A program made the position numbers and the translations under genes. A stretch of DNA of 64,000 bases from Bacillus sp. 03113. Its GTDB lineage: Bacteria; Bacillota; Bacilli; Bacillales; Cytobacillaceae. The stretch lies in contig NZ_VATK01000012.1 in NCBI RefSeq assembly GCF_006546985.1, positions 110,861-174,860 of the forward strand, given 5' to 3'. This document shows positions 25,794-34,514 of this stretch, in pieces. Position 1 is the stretch's first letter, and each line of letters begins with the position of its first letter. Under the pieces are notes generated by a model that was given only the letters and a program-made list of their open reading frames with translations, did no database searches and was not told the DNA's origin.

Positions 25794-26531
25794 ATGTTGA
25801 AATTAACAGTTATCGGACCGTGGGGCGGCTATCCAAAAGCGAATGAAGCCAGTGCAGGCTACCTTTTGGAGCATGATGGCTATCATTTGTTAGTCGATTG
25901 CGGGAGCAGTGTCTTGTCTAAAATGCAAAATATATTGCCACCTGAAAAGTTAAATGGTGTGATCCTATCCCATTATCATGCCGACCATATTGCGGATATC
26001 GGAGTACTTCAGCATGCAAGGCTTATTCTAGGATTGTTAGGGAGGGAGCAGGAAACGCTTCCTATTTACGGACATAATGAAGATCTTGAGGAGTTTTCAA
26101 AGCTAACCTTTCAAAGCGCAACAAAAGGAATCGCCTTTGATCCACAAAAAGGATTGGATTTAGGTCCATTTAAGATTTCCTTTTTACGTACAAATCATCC
26201 AGCCATCTGTTACGCCATGAGAATAGAAGCAGAGGGAAAATCAATCGTTTATACTGGAGACACTTCCTTTAAAGAAGAGCTGATACCTTTTAGTATGGAA
26301 GCAGATCTGTTATTATGTGAATGCAACTTTTATCATAATCAAGATGGAAAAGCGGCCGGACATATGACGAGTACTGAAGCGGGCTACTTGGCACAAAAAG
26401 CGAAGGTAAAAAATCTTATACTCACTCATCTTCCGCATTTTGGCAATATTGAACAATTAATAAATGAAGCATCTATAGAATATGATGGTCCACTTTCGTT
26501 AGCTGCTTATCATAAAACGGTCATTTTGTAA
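25794..26531 (+). CDS. yhfI: Metallo-beta-lactamase-fold hydrolase YhfI
   Basis: A 245-residue MBL-fold protein. The metal motif is SHYHADH (near residue 62), with NHPAICYAMRI near 133 and YTGDTSF near 155, and the late His in LTHLPHFG. This matches the ribonuclease-Z/arylsulfatase-like subgroup and B. subtilis YhfI. The substrate is unknown. The ATG at 25794 is 4 bp from GGAGGG and the TTG next to it would also fit; the upstream ATG overlaps the ribosome site. lplJ follows 16 bp later. Confidence 0.88.
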   Translation: MLKLTVIGPWGGYPKANEASAGYLLEHDGYHLLVDCGSSVLSKMQNILPPEKLNGVILSHYHADHIADIGVLQHARLILGLLGREQETLPIYGHNEDLEEFSKLTFQSATKGIAFDPQKGLDLGPFKISFLRTNHPAICYAMRIEAEGKSIVYTGDTSFKEELIPFSMEADLLLCECNFYHNQDGKAAGHMTSTEAGYLAQKAKVKNLILTHLPHFGNIEQLINEASIEYDGPLSLAAYHKTVIL

Positions 26532-26547
26532 AAGAGGAGTGCGATTG

Positions 26548-27537
26548 ATGTATTTTATCGATAATCAAGGAATCACGGATCCAAGGATAAATTTAGCGAT
26601 CGAAGAATATGCTTTGAAAAACTTAGATATTAATGAAACCTTTTTGCTTTTTTACATAAATGAGCCATCTATTATCATTGGCAAAAATCAGAACACCATT
26701 GAAGAAATTAATACAGATTATGTTGAAGAGAAAGGATTACATGTCGTAAGGCGCCTTTCAGGAGGCGGGGCGGTTTATCACGATTTAGGGAATCTAAACT
26801 TTAGTTTTATTACGAAAGATGACGGAGAAAGCTTTCATAATTTCCGAAAATTTACGGAGCCAGTAGTTTCCGCATTAAGAAAGCTTGGTGTAAATGCTGA
26901 GTTAAGCGGACGAAATGATATATTGGCAGAGGGACGAAAAATCTCTGGAAATGCTCAGTTTTCTACAAGAGGAAGAATGTTCAGTCACGGAACTTTATTA
27001 TTTCATTCTGAAATTGAACATGTTGTTTCAGCGTTAAAGGTCAAACAGGATAAAATTGAATCAAAAGGAATTAAATCAATTAGAAGCCGCGTGGCGAATA
27101 TTTCTGAGTTCTTATCAGAAGAAATGACCATTGACCAATTTAGAATAACACTTTTAAAAAATATTTTTAACGATACAAATGAAATTCCGGAATATACACT
27201 TACAGATGAGGACTGGGAAAAAATTCACCAATTATCAAAAGAACGTTATCAAAATTGGGAATGGAACTATGGGAAATCACCAAAGTTTAACCTCCAGCAT
27301 TCTCATCGCTTCCCAGTAGGGCAAATCGATGTCAGATTTGAAGTCAGCAAAGGCATCATTAAAAATTGCAAAATATATGGTGATTTCTTTGGGGTTGGCG
27401 ATGTCAGTGACATTGAAAATAAATTAATTGATTTAAAATATGAAAAAGAGACGATCGATTACGCATTAAAAGATGTGAATATTAAACATTACTTTGGAAA
27501 TGTGACAAAGGAAGATTTTATTCATTTGTTATATTGA
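26548..27537 (+). CDS. lplJ: Lipoate-protein ligase LplJ
   Basis: A 329-residue ligase that activates free lipoate with ATP and attaches it to lipoyl domains such as E2 of oxo-acid dehydrogenases and GcvH. It has IIGKNQNTIEEIN near 45, the lipoyl-AMP loop RRLSGGGAVYHDLGNLNFS near 70 and KISGNAQF near 133, plus the C-terminal accessory domain. Length equals B. subtilis LplJ (331). The ATG at 26548 follows AGAGGAG. It is likely co-transcribed with yhfI. Confidence 0.94.
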   Translation: MYFIDNQGITDPRINLAIEEYALKNLDINETFLLFYINEPSIIIGKNQNTIEEINTDYVEEKGLHVVRRLSGGGAVYHDLGNLNFSFITKDDGESFHNFRKFTEPVVSALRKLGVNAELSGRNDILAEGRKISGNAQFSTRGRMFSHGTLLFHSEIEHVVSALKVKQDKIESKGIKSIRSRVANISEFLSEEMTIDQFRITLLKNIFNDTNEIPEYTLTDEDWEKIHQLSKERYQNWEWNYGKSPKFNLQHSHRFPVGQIDVRFEVSKGIIKNCKIYGDFFGVGDVSDIENKLIDLKYEKETIDYALKDVNIKHYFGNVTKEDFIHLLY

Positions 27538-27615
27538 TTGATAAAAGATTGAGTGCCTTTGATATTAAATAGTTCCGTTTTTGTGAAGAAACATTAGAAA
27601 TAACATATTAATTTC

Positions 27616-27647
27616 AAGACCAAATTGCTATGGATTTGGTCTTTTCC
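27616..27647 (+). terminator. Terminator of the yhfI-lplJ operon
   Basis: AAGACCAAAT (27616-27625) pairs perfectly with ATTTGGTCTT (27634-27643) around an 8-nt loop, followed by TTCC. Confidence 0.75.
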
Positions 27648-27766
27648 TATTGCTGATATAACAGTAATTTATTCGGTTTAATGTTTGAAATAATTGAAAA
27701 AAATTCCATAAATATGTATAATTATTAATAGTTTGTTATTTTTATACAATATAGGAGGTTCTTTAT

Positions 27767-28174
27767 ATGAAATTTCGTGAGTTTACTTTGAATGATTTTG
27801 ATGCAGTTACTAACCTATGGAAAAAAGCAGGATTAATTCTTTCTCGTTCTGATACATTTGAGGGAATGAAGGAAAAATTAAAAAGAGACCCAGAGTTGTT
27901 TTTTGTACTAGAGGATTCTACTCGAATTATAGGAGTAGTAATGGGTAGCTATGATGGAAGAAGAGGTTGGATTAATCATTTAGCTGTTGATCCTGAATAC
28001 CAAGGAAGAAATATAGGACAGAAAATTATGGCTGAGCTTGAATTGCGTTTTAAGCAGGCAGGGTGCGAAAAGATTAATCTATTGATTGAATTGGATAATG
28101 AAAAAGTACAAGGCTTTTACAAAAAACAAGGATTTAAAAAGGATGAATTAATATTTATGGAAAAATGGATATGA
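27767..28174 (+). CDS. GNAT-family N-acetyltransferase
   Basis: A 135-residue single-domain GNAT protein. The acetyl-CoA binding motif is VDPEYQGRNIGQKIM (near residue 75), followed by INLLIELDNEKVQGFYKKQGF near 104, which is the conserved C-terminal strand-helix. The whole fold is present. The amino substrate is unknown. AGGAGG precedes the ATG. It is followed directly by a truncated azlC remnant. Confidence 0.85.
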   Translation: MKFREFTLNDFDAVTNLWKKAGLILSRSDTFEGMKEKLKRDPELFFVLEDSTRIIGVVMGSYDGRRGWINHLAVDPEYQGRNIGQKIMAELELRFKQAGCEKINLLIELDNEKVQGFYKKQGFKKDELIFMEKWI

Positions 28175-28185
28175 TTTTTCAACTT

Positions 28186-28867
28186 AAGTAGGTTCAAGCA
28201 TTGGAATTGGCTATTTCCCTATTGCTGCTACTTTCGGTCTTTTAGCCAAATCAACTGGGTTATCACTAAGCGAAACCATTTTTATGAGTATCCTTGTATT
28301 TGCAGGTGCTTCACAATATATTTCATTAACCTTGTTAACATTGGGACTGGTGTGTTTGAAATTATCATTACGACATTTATTGTAAATATTAGACATTTTT
28401 TATTGTCTGCTTCCTTAAATGAAAAATATGAAGAATCTCATTTTTCCCCTAGAGCTTTAACTGCTTTTGGGACGGCAGATGAAGTTTTTTCAGTCGCAAG
28501 TATGCGAGAGGGGAAGGTTTCCTCCTCATACGTTTTAGGTATTATTACTATTTCTTATTCTAGTTGGGTCATTGGTTCAGGGTTAGGGCATATGTTAGGT
28601 GCCAGCTTGCCTAAAACATTGCAGGAGAGCATGTCCATTGCGCTTTATGCAATGTTTATCGGGTTACTTGTTCCATCCTTGAAAAAAGGAAGGAAGATTC
28701 TCTTTTTAGCTGCAATTGCTGCTTCCTTGCATTCTATTTTTGCGATTACTCATGTATTTTCAACAGGCTGGGCTATTGTGATATCGACATTATTGTCAGC
28801 TGTGCTTGTTGAATTAATAGGAACTTGGAAGCAGCATTTAAAGGAGGAGAAAAGTGATGAGAGTTGA
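28186..28867 (+). pseudogene. azlC: AzlC-family branched-chain amino-acid exporter, truncated and frameshifted
   Basis: The reading frame from about 28186 encodes GYFPIAATFGLLAKSTGLS and VFAGASQYIS, the conserved AzlC N-terminal region, but an in-frame stop lies immediately upstream and the first 15-20 residues are missing, with no start codon. Near 28343 the frame shifts by one (a G or neighbouring base lost in TTGGGACTGG); the rest continues in another frame to 28867 (GVFEIII, FGTADEVF). Intact AzlC is about 230 residues and works with AzlD. With the truncated azlD after it, this is a dead operon. Confidence 0.85.
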
Positions 28868-28937
28868 AATACTTTCGATGATTATTGGTATGGCAGTTGT
28901 TACCTATATCCCAAGATTGATCCCATTTGTCGACTAA
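28857..28937 (+). pseudogene. azlD: AzlD-family small subunit, truncated to 26 residues
   Basis: The ATG at 28857 overlaps the end of azlC, as usual for azlCD. It encodes MRVEILSMIIGMAVVTYIPR and five more residues, then a stop at 28935-28937. This is the first quarter of a typical 100-110-residue AzlD membrane subunit, including the conserved TYIPR segment. The rest has been deleted, since the sequence after the stop shows no further homology. Confidence 0.8.
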
Positions 28938-28962
28938 ATAAAATTTAATTATAAACTTTTTC

Positions 28963-29000
28963 TAGCTTGGGTTTCCTAATGGTGCTCAAGCTACTTTTAT
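28963..29000 (+). terminator. Terminator after the azlCD remnant
   Basis: TAGCTTG (28963-28969) pairs with CAAGCTA (28987-28993), followed by CTTTTATTT. It may be the original azlCD terminator kept after the deletion. Confidence 0.6.
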
Positions 29001-29047
29001 TTATTATTGCAGCAATATCGTGAAAATAAAAAGTTATTCAATAAAGG

Positions 29048-29093
29048 GCTTGATTGTAGAACAATATATTTAAAAAATGATCAAGCTTTTTTT
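29048..29093 (+). terminator. Second terminator before the M48 protease gene
   Basis: GCTTGAT (29048-29054) pairs with ATCAAGC (29080-29086), followed by seven T residues. Confidence 0.7.
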
Positions 29094-29294
29094 CATTTGT
29101 TTGGAAACGGTAAGTTCAATTACATAAAAAAGTTCTTGTTCTAAATCAATCTTTTTTCATTAAACTATTATAAGAAAGGTTGTACTTTGTGAATGGGTAT
29201 AATCGTTTTGATCATGGGAAATATTGATATGATAATCTTATATACCACACAGGCTGTAGCTTTAGCATCATGTTCTAATTAGGGGGAAATACAC

Positions 29295-30569
29295 ATGGCT
29301 AGGAAGATTGGCTTTTATGGAATCATGATCTATGTTTTATATGGATTCTTTTTTTATGTCTATCTTTTTCATTTTTCAAATACTTCTATTCCGTTTGAAT
29401 ATGAAGGAACGAAGGCAGATCCGGCTACTTTTTTAAATGGTCGGGAGCTTGTACTTAGTGAAGACTATTCGAAAATACGAAATTTATTATTTTTCTTATC
29501 GACTCCATTTGAGTGGCTTTTTTATTTTTTAATCCTTTTGCTAGGTTTTTCAAAGATATTTCATAAATGGGCAGAGAGTTCAAGCAAATTTAAATGGCTT
29601 CATCCCTCTATTTATTTATTTTGGCTATCTTTGTTTGCCTTTATTGCGACGCTGCCTTTAAGCTATTTAAGCTATTCATTATCAAAATCGTATCATATTT
29701 CCACTCAGACTGTTTCATCTTGGGTAAAAGATGAGCTTATTGATTTTTGGATGAATTATGGAACTTTGCTTATTATCGTGTATGTTCTATTCTGGCTTAT
29801 GAAAAAAAGCAAAAAGCGCTGGTGGTTCTATGCATGGGTCCTATCGATTCCATTTACACTTTTTATGATGTTTTTGCAGCCAATTGTAATTGATCCGTTG
29901 TATAACGATTTTTATCCTTTGAAGAATAAGGAGTTAGAAGCAAAAATACTAGATTTAGCGAACCAAGCACACATTCCAGCGAAGCACGTTTTTGAAGTAA
30001 ATATGTCTGAAAAAACGAATGCTCTTAATGCATATGTGACGGGGATTGGGTCTAACTCGAGAATTGTTTTATGGGATACGACATTGAATCGATTAACGGA
30101 TGATCAAATTTTATTTATCATGGCTCATGAAATGGGTCATTATGTAGAGAAGCATATTTATTTTGGGATTGCAGGGTATTTGTTCTTATCCCTTTTTGGC
30201 TTATATATTGTCTACAAGCTTATGCATGCAATTGTGAAAAGATGGGGGAGGGTGTTAAAAATCCCAAAAGTAGAGGATATACGATCGTTGCCTCTTTTCC
30301 TTATGCTTTTGTCCATGCTGATGTTTATTTCGAGTCCTTTGTCTAATTTAGCTTCACGCTATCAGGAAAAACGAGCGGATCAGTATGCAATCAATCTAAC
30401 CAAGAATACCAATGCCGCGATAGGTTCCTTTCAAGCATTGACGAAAGCTGGCTTAAGTGAAGTCAATCCACCGATCCTCGTTAAAATTTTTCGCTATGGG
30501 CATCCAACAATGCTTGAACGTATTACTCGCCTTGAAGAATATGAGTTGCAGCATCAGAAGGACAAGTGA
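29295..30569 (+). CDS. yhfN: Ste24-like M48 CAAX-type membrane protease YhfN
   Basis: A 424-residue multi-pass membrane protease of the Ste24/M48A type. The zinc motif HEMGH lies near residues 277-281 and is followed by the distal Glu in KRADQYAI near 358. The N-terminal half has about five hydrophobic segments. Ste24 enzymes cleave membrane-bound substrates; bacterial substrates are mostly unknown. Length and position match B. subtilis YhfN (426). The ATG follows AGGGGGAA. It is a single gene bounded by terminators. Confidence 0.9.
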   Translation: MARKIGFYGIMIYVLYGFFFYVYLFHFSNTSIPFEYEGTKADPATFLNGRELVLSEDYSKIRNLLFFLSTPFEWLFYFLILLLGFSKIFHKWAESSSKFKWLHPSIYLFWLSLFAFIATLPLSYLSYSLSKSYHISTQTVSSWVKDELIDFWMNYGTLLIIVYVLFWLMKKSKKRWWFYAWVLSIPFTLFMMFLQPIVIDPLYNDFYPLKNKELEAKILDLANQAHIPAKHVFEVNMSEKTNALNAYVTGIGSNSRIVLWDTTLNRLTDDQILFIMAHEMGHYVEKHIYFGIAGYLFLSLFGLYIVYKLMHAIVKRWGRVLKIPKVEDIRSLPLFLMLLSMLMFISSPLSNLASRYQEKRADQYAINLTKNTNAAIGSFQALTKAGLSEVNPPILVKIFRYGHPTMLERITRLEEYELQHQKDK

Positions 30570-30639
30570 TTTCAAGTAGACCCTTAAAAGTTTGGCGGTT
30601 TACGAATACAGATAAAATTAAACCTAATAAAATAAAATG

Positions 30640-30667
30640 GCCTTCTTGACGTCCGATTCAAGAAGGC
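30640..30667. terminator. Bidirectional terminator between yhfN and the IDEAL gene
   Basis: GCCTTCTTGA (30640-30649) pairs perfectly with TCAAGAAGGC (30658-30667) around an 8-nt loop. The minus-strand side continues into ATTTTATTTTATT, so it best fits the gene at 30729-30965. Confidence 0.75.
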
Positions 30668-30728
30668 TAAATTAATGCTTGTTCATTTGTCTTTTTTCCT
30701 CAATTCTTCATTTTTTCATGTTAAGCCG

Positions 30729-30965
30729 TTACGTTCCAAAGCGTCGTGCTAATGTACTGTAATGGTTCGACAAGTGAATGAATTTTTCCTCATTACGCTC
30801 ATCAAGAGCTTGATTAATCATCTCAGTTAGCTTCTCTTTTTCAGCATTCAATTGTACCTCTGAAAGAACCATATCAATGTACAAGTCTAATACGAACGAT
30901 TCTTTTCCATTCTTTTTTTTCATTACCCCGTTTTTCATTAACTCAGAATAAGATTTCTCATTCAA
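30729..30965 (-). CDS. yhzC: IDEAL-domain protein, YhzC-like
   Basis: A 78-residue protein ending with an IDEAL-like motif (MINQALDERNEEKFIHLSNHY, about residues 48-68), a short helical domain found in small Bacillus proteins, several of them regulators. It is divergent from comK, as yhzC is in B. subtilis. The TTG at 30965 is chosen because GAGGTG lies 6 bp upstream; an in-frame GTG at 30974 lies inside that site. Function unknown. Confidence 0.75.
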   Translation of the reverse strand: MNEKSYSELMKNGVMKKKNGKESFVLDLYIDMVLSEVQLNAEKEKLTEMINQALDERNEEKFIHLSNHYSTLARRFGT

Positions 30966-31232
30966 ATGGATCACCTCGATGACTTTTTAATAGTATATGG
31001 AATTTTTCAAAGATAATCAACTGAATTTTATAAATTTTTTGATAATACTTTTAAAATGTGAAAAAATTAAGAAATTTTAATTATTAAAATTTTATAAATG
31101 GAATTGTTTGATATGATAGTCATAATTTACTATAAGGAGTTGAGTTTAAATGATTATAAAATGATCATTTTGGATCATGTTTAGATTTTTATGTCCATTT
31201 TGTAGAAAGAGAGTATTAAAGGAGTGCATTCT

Positions 31233-31805
31233 ATGAATTCTTTTGAGAGAAAGTTAGAAGAATACGAAATCAACCCTTTTACGATGGTGATTTTACCTGT
31301 TCTGTATGAGGATTTAATTTGCTCAACCGTTTTAGAGCTGGAGGATGAGATCTTGATACCGTCTAAACCGCTCGATATTGTCAAGGCTAGTTGCAGCTAT
31401 TTTGGAGTCAGCTATGAGGGGAGGAAGCAAGGAACGACGCATTTAACCGATTTTACTCACAAGGTTCCGATTGTAGTTGACTCTGCCAATACCCTCTATT
31501 TTTTTCCCACACATTCACCAGATAACCCTAAATGTATTTGGGTTGCTTCTAAGTATGTTTTTCGTTATGAACGGCTCACTGCTGTCAGTACACTTGTGAC
31601 CTTTCAAAATAAACAATCAATTGAAATACCGATTTCTTTCACCTCATTTGGAAATCAAATGAAAAGGACGGCAGTACTACAAACAATGGTCTTTCAAAGA
31701 GTCGAGGAAACAAGAAAAGCTCATATTTATTTTAATCGTGACGAGAGATACGAAAAAGCCTTTGAAATGCGGACAAGCTATTGGAAGAAGCAAGGGAAAA
31801 AATGA
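31233..31805 (+). CDS. comK: Competence transcription factor ComK
   Basis: A 190-residue protein matching ComK over its length (192 in B. subtilis). In B. subtilis ComK activates the DNA uptake and recombination genes and its own promoter. It has the conserved central blocks THLTDFTHKVPI, FFPTHSPDNPKCIW and TFQNKQSIEIPISFTSFGNQ. The ATG at 31233 follows AAAGGAG. The upstream region is extremely AT-rich, with alternating A and T tracts that could bind ComK but no perfect AAAA-N5-TTTT boxes. A five-codon frame after AAGGAG precedes it at about 31150. Confidence 0.92.
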   Translation: MNSFERKLEEYEINPFTMVILPVLYEDLICSTVLELEDEILIPSKPLDIVKASCSYFGVSYEGRKQGTTHLTDFTHKVPIVVDSANTLYFFPTHSPDNPKCIWVASKYVFRYERLTAVSTLVTFQNKQSIEIPISFTSFGNQMKRTAVLQTMVFQRVEETRKAHIYFNRDERYEKAFEMRTSYWKKQGKK

Positions 31806-31816
31806 AGGATTATTCT

Positions 31817-31843
31817 CAGAAGCATGTGAGCGTCATGCTTCTG
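31817..31843. terminator. Hairpin between convergent comK and yhjD
   Basis: CAGAAGCATG (31817-31826) pairs perfectly with CATGCTTCTG (31834-31843) around a 7-nt loop. It overlaps the 3' end of yhjD. T-tracts are lacking, so its strength as a terminator is uncertain. Confidence 0.45.
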
Positions 31844-32219
31844 CCTTGCCTTGTTCTTCAGAAGCGTATCTCTTGAAGAAATAGTATTCGAGTAGCTCTT
31901 CCACCTTATTTCGAAGACGCGGATTAAAATAATTATGATGCTCCTCGTACCCTTTGTAGAGAAACAGAAACATCGTAAAAGACTCATCACGCTTCATTTT
32001 TTGGACCTGCAGCTGATTTTTTCTCATATAGATCTTTACCTCTTTGAGATCAGCCTGGATTGCTTTCATTGTTTCTTCGATAAGATCTAAATAAGGCTGC
32101 TTTAGTTTGAATGAGCTTTGATTGATGACGGAAAGATCTCGATTTAATACAGTTAACACCATAGGCAAATAAAAAGATTGCTCCATGATTGTTCGATCTT
32201 CCTCTGGAATTCTCGTCAT
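31833..32219 (-). CDS. yhjD: YhjD family protein
   Basis: A 128-residue, soluble, strongly helical and charged protein starting MTRIPEEDRTIMEQSFYLPM, like B. subtilis YhjD. No catalytic motif is visible. It is convergent with comK, with only 27 bp between stops. The ATG at 32219 is 10 bp from AAAGGG; the upstream ATG at 32228 is too close to that site. Function unknown. Confidence 0.8.
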   Translation of the reverse strand: MTRIPEEDRTIMEQSFYLPMVLTVLNRDLSVINQSSFKLKQPYLDLIEETMKAIQADLKEVKIYMRKNQLQVQKMKRDESFTMFLFLYKGYEEHHNYFNPRLRNKVEELLEYYFFKRYASEEQGKAEA

Positions 32220-32385
32220 AGCACACATACCCTTTCAAATAATATAAGAACAAATGTTCTGTATTTATATTATATATAGAAACGACTGTTCTTACAAGTG
32301 GAAAAATTTTAAAAATAGAAAAGGGAATATATTTCTATTGTCGAAATATAAAAGGGGAAATGTTTATGAGAGAAGGGAGAATAAC

Positions 32386-34362
32386 ATGCCAGGAAAAGTA
32401 AAGATTCAGGCAGAGGATTTATACATATTGAAATCAGTCGTTGATCCACAGGTATCATCTAATGGAAGAGACTGCTTATTCGTTGAGACGACCATTAATG
32501 AAGAAAAGGATGCATATAGCTCCAACCTTTATTATGTGGATTTGGAGCAAAAAAATGAGCCTGTCCAATGGACATTTGGAAATGATCGTAATGTTTTCCC
32601 GCGCTGGTCGCCAGATGGGCAATTGATTGCCTTTATATCCAATCGTAGCGGAAAAAATCAACTGTACGTAATGAGCAAACACGGTGGAGAAGCAAGACAG
32701 CTAACCTTTCATCCGAATGGAGTCAGCCATCCATTTTGGTCACCAGATGGAACACAAATTGCCTTCAACATTGCTTTAGGAAAAGAAAGCTTTTTACACG
32801 AAACAGAAGAGAATACGAAAGAGCTGCTTCCTTTGGAAGTAGACAACATGAAGTACAAATCTAACGCCAAAGGATTTTGGGACGGGACATATACTCAGGT
32901 GGCGGTTGTTCATGTTCAAACAGGAGAACTGAATCAGATCACAAGCGGAGAGCATGATTATGAGCTGGAAAGCTGGTCCCCCGATGGAAAATACATAGCG
33001 ATTGCGGTGGACTTAAGTGAGGATAAGGATTTTTCCTTTCTTCAAGATATTTATTTGTACGAGATAGACACAAAAGAATTAAAAAACGTAACAGCTGGAA
33101 AAGGGGCTTTTTATCAGGCTGCTTGGTCACCCGATGGAAACAATTTAGCAATAATCGGGCATGAAAGAGAATACGAAAATGCAACCCTTTCGAAAATTTG
33201 GATCTATGATATGGAAACAGATGCTTTAACGTGCTTAACAGATGGATGGGACGTGAATATCGGAGACTATGTCGTAGGAGATTTTCAACAGGGTGCCTCA
33301 GCACCGGGGATTCTTTGGGGAGAGGATAGCCACAGCTTCTATTTTTTAGCAACAGATCATGGAAATACCGTTGTGTATTATGGAACGGTTGAAGGAGAAA
33401 TCTATCCCGCTTTACTTGATCAGCAGCATGTATATGGGTTGTCAACAGGAGGAAAGCTAGACAAAGCGGTAGTAGCGATCAGTGATCCTCTTAATCCTGG
33501 TGACTTATTTTTGTTAACTGTTGGAACTGGGGAATTAGATCAGCTAACAAATGTCAATAAAGAATTTAAGGAAAACCATGATTGGGCAGCGACAGAGCCG
33601 ATTCAATTCCAGTCCAGAGATGGATGGGAGCTTTACGGCTGGATCGTAAAGCCTGCTGATTTTCAAGAAGGGGGAAAATACCCGCTTCTTCTTGAGATCC
33701 ATGGAGGCCCTCATGCGATGTATGCCAACACCTATTTTCATGAATTTCAAATCCTTGCTTCGAACGGCTACGTAATCCTTTACATTAATCCAAGAGGCAG
33801 CCATGGCTACGGTCAAGAATTTGTCAATGCTGTTCGTGGCGATTATGGGGGCAAGGATTACGAAGATTTAATAGATGCAGTTGATTATGCTCTGCAGGAG
33901 TTTGATTATATTGATCCAAACCGGCTAGGAGTGACAGGTGGAAGCTATGGCGGGTTTATGACAAACTGGATCGTTGGTCATACAAATCGCTTTAAGGCTG
34001 CGGTTACACAACGTTCTATTTCGAACTGGATCAGCTTTTATGGAGTAAGTGATATCGGATATTACTTCACGGAATGGCAAATAAAAGCAGACCTAAAGGA
34101 TATTGATACGTTATGGAAGCATTCGCCGCTAGCATATGTTGACAACATACAGACACCTTTACTGATTCTACATAGCGAAAAGGATTATCGCTGTCCAATT
34201 GAACAAGCAGAACAGCTGTATATTGCATTAAAAAGGCAAAGGAAAACAACGAAATTCATCCGCTTTCCTGAATCCAATCATGAGTTATCAAGAAGCGGGA
34301 AGCCCTCATTTCGAATAAAACGCTTAAATTATATAACGGATTGGTTTGAAAAATATTTGTAA
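32386..34362 (+). CDS. S9-family acylaminoacyl peptidase, YuxL-like
   Basis: A 658-residue cytoplasmic serine peptidase. The N-terminal half (about 30-390) is a beta-propeller with repeated WSPDG motifs. The C-terminal half is an alpha/beta hydrolase with the nucleophile in GGSYGGF (near 528), Asp in HSEKDYRCP (near 607) and His in ESNHELSR (near 638). Such enzymes cleave small peptides or acylated N-termini. Length matches B. subtilis YuxL. The ATG at 32386 follows AAGGGAG; long N-terminal extensions are not coding. Confidence 0.9.
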   Translation: MPGKVKIQAEDLYILKSVVDPQVSSNGRDCLFVETTINEEKDAYSSNLYYVDLEQKNEPVQWTFGNDRNVFPRWSPDGQLIAFISNRSGKNQLYVMSKHGGEARQLTFHPNGVSHPFWSPDGTQIAFNIALGKESFLHETEENTKELLPLEVDNMKYKSNAKGFWDGTYTQVAVVHVQTGELNQITSGEHDYELESWSPDGKYIAIAVDLSEDKDFSFLQDIYLYEIDTKELKNVTAGKGAFYQAAWSPDGNNLAIIGHEREYENATLSKIWIYDMETDALTCLTDGWDVNIGDYVVGDFQQGASAPGILWGEDSHSFYFLATDHGNTVVYYGTVEGEIYPALLDQQHVYGLSTGGKLDKAVVAISDPLNPGDLFLLTVGTGELDQLTNVNKEFKENHDWAATEPIQFQSRDGWELYGWIVKPADFQEGGKYPLLLEIHGGPHAMYANTYFHEFQILASNGYVILYINPRGSHGYGQEFVNAVRGDYGGKDYEDLIDAVDYALQEFDYIDPNRLGVTGGSYGGFMTNWIVGHTNRFKAAVTQRSISNWISFYGVSDIGYYFTEWQIKADLKDIDTLWKHSPLAYVDNIQTPLLILHSEKDYRCPIEQAEQLYIALKRQRKTTKFIRFPESNHELSRSGKPSFRIKRLNYITDWFEKYL

Positions 34363-34379
34363 AGAATATGAAATATATG

Positions 34380-34411
34380 ACCGTAGGAGCTTTAAGCTTT
34401 TGCGGTTTTTT
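34380..34411 (+). terminator. Terminator after the S9 peptidase gene
   Basis: ACCG-x2-GGAGCTT pairs with AGCTTTTGCGGT across a very small loop, followed by TTTTTT. Confidence 0.75.
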
Positions 34412-34514
34412 GTGTAAAATAAGGAATATAGTAATGAGGCGGAAACCTTTTGTGAAAAATGAGAGTCATATATTATAGAAGGTTGTAATCTTCTTCAAAG
34501 AAAGGAACTATATC

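Noticed and set aside
31021..31110. ComK-binding boxes (AAAA-N5-TTTT) before comK
   Set aside because: The region has many A and T tracts, but I found no pair with the right internal spacing, so I do not call a site.
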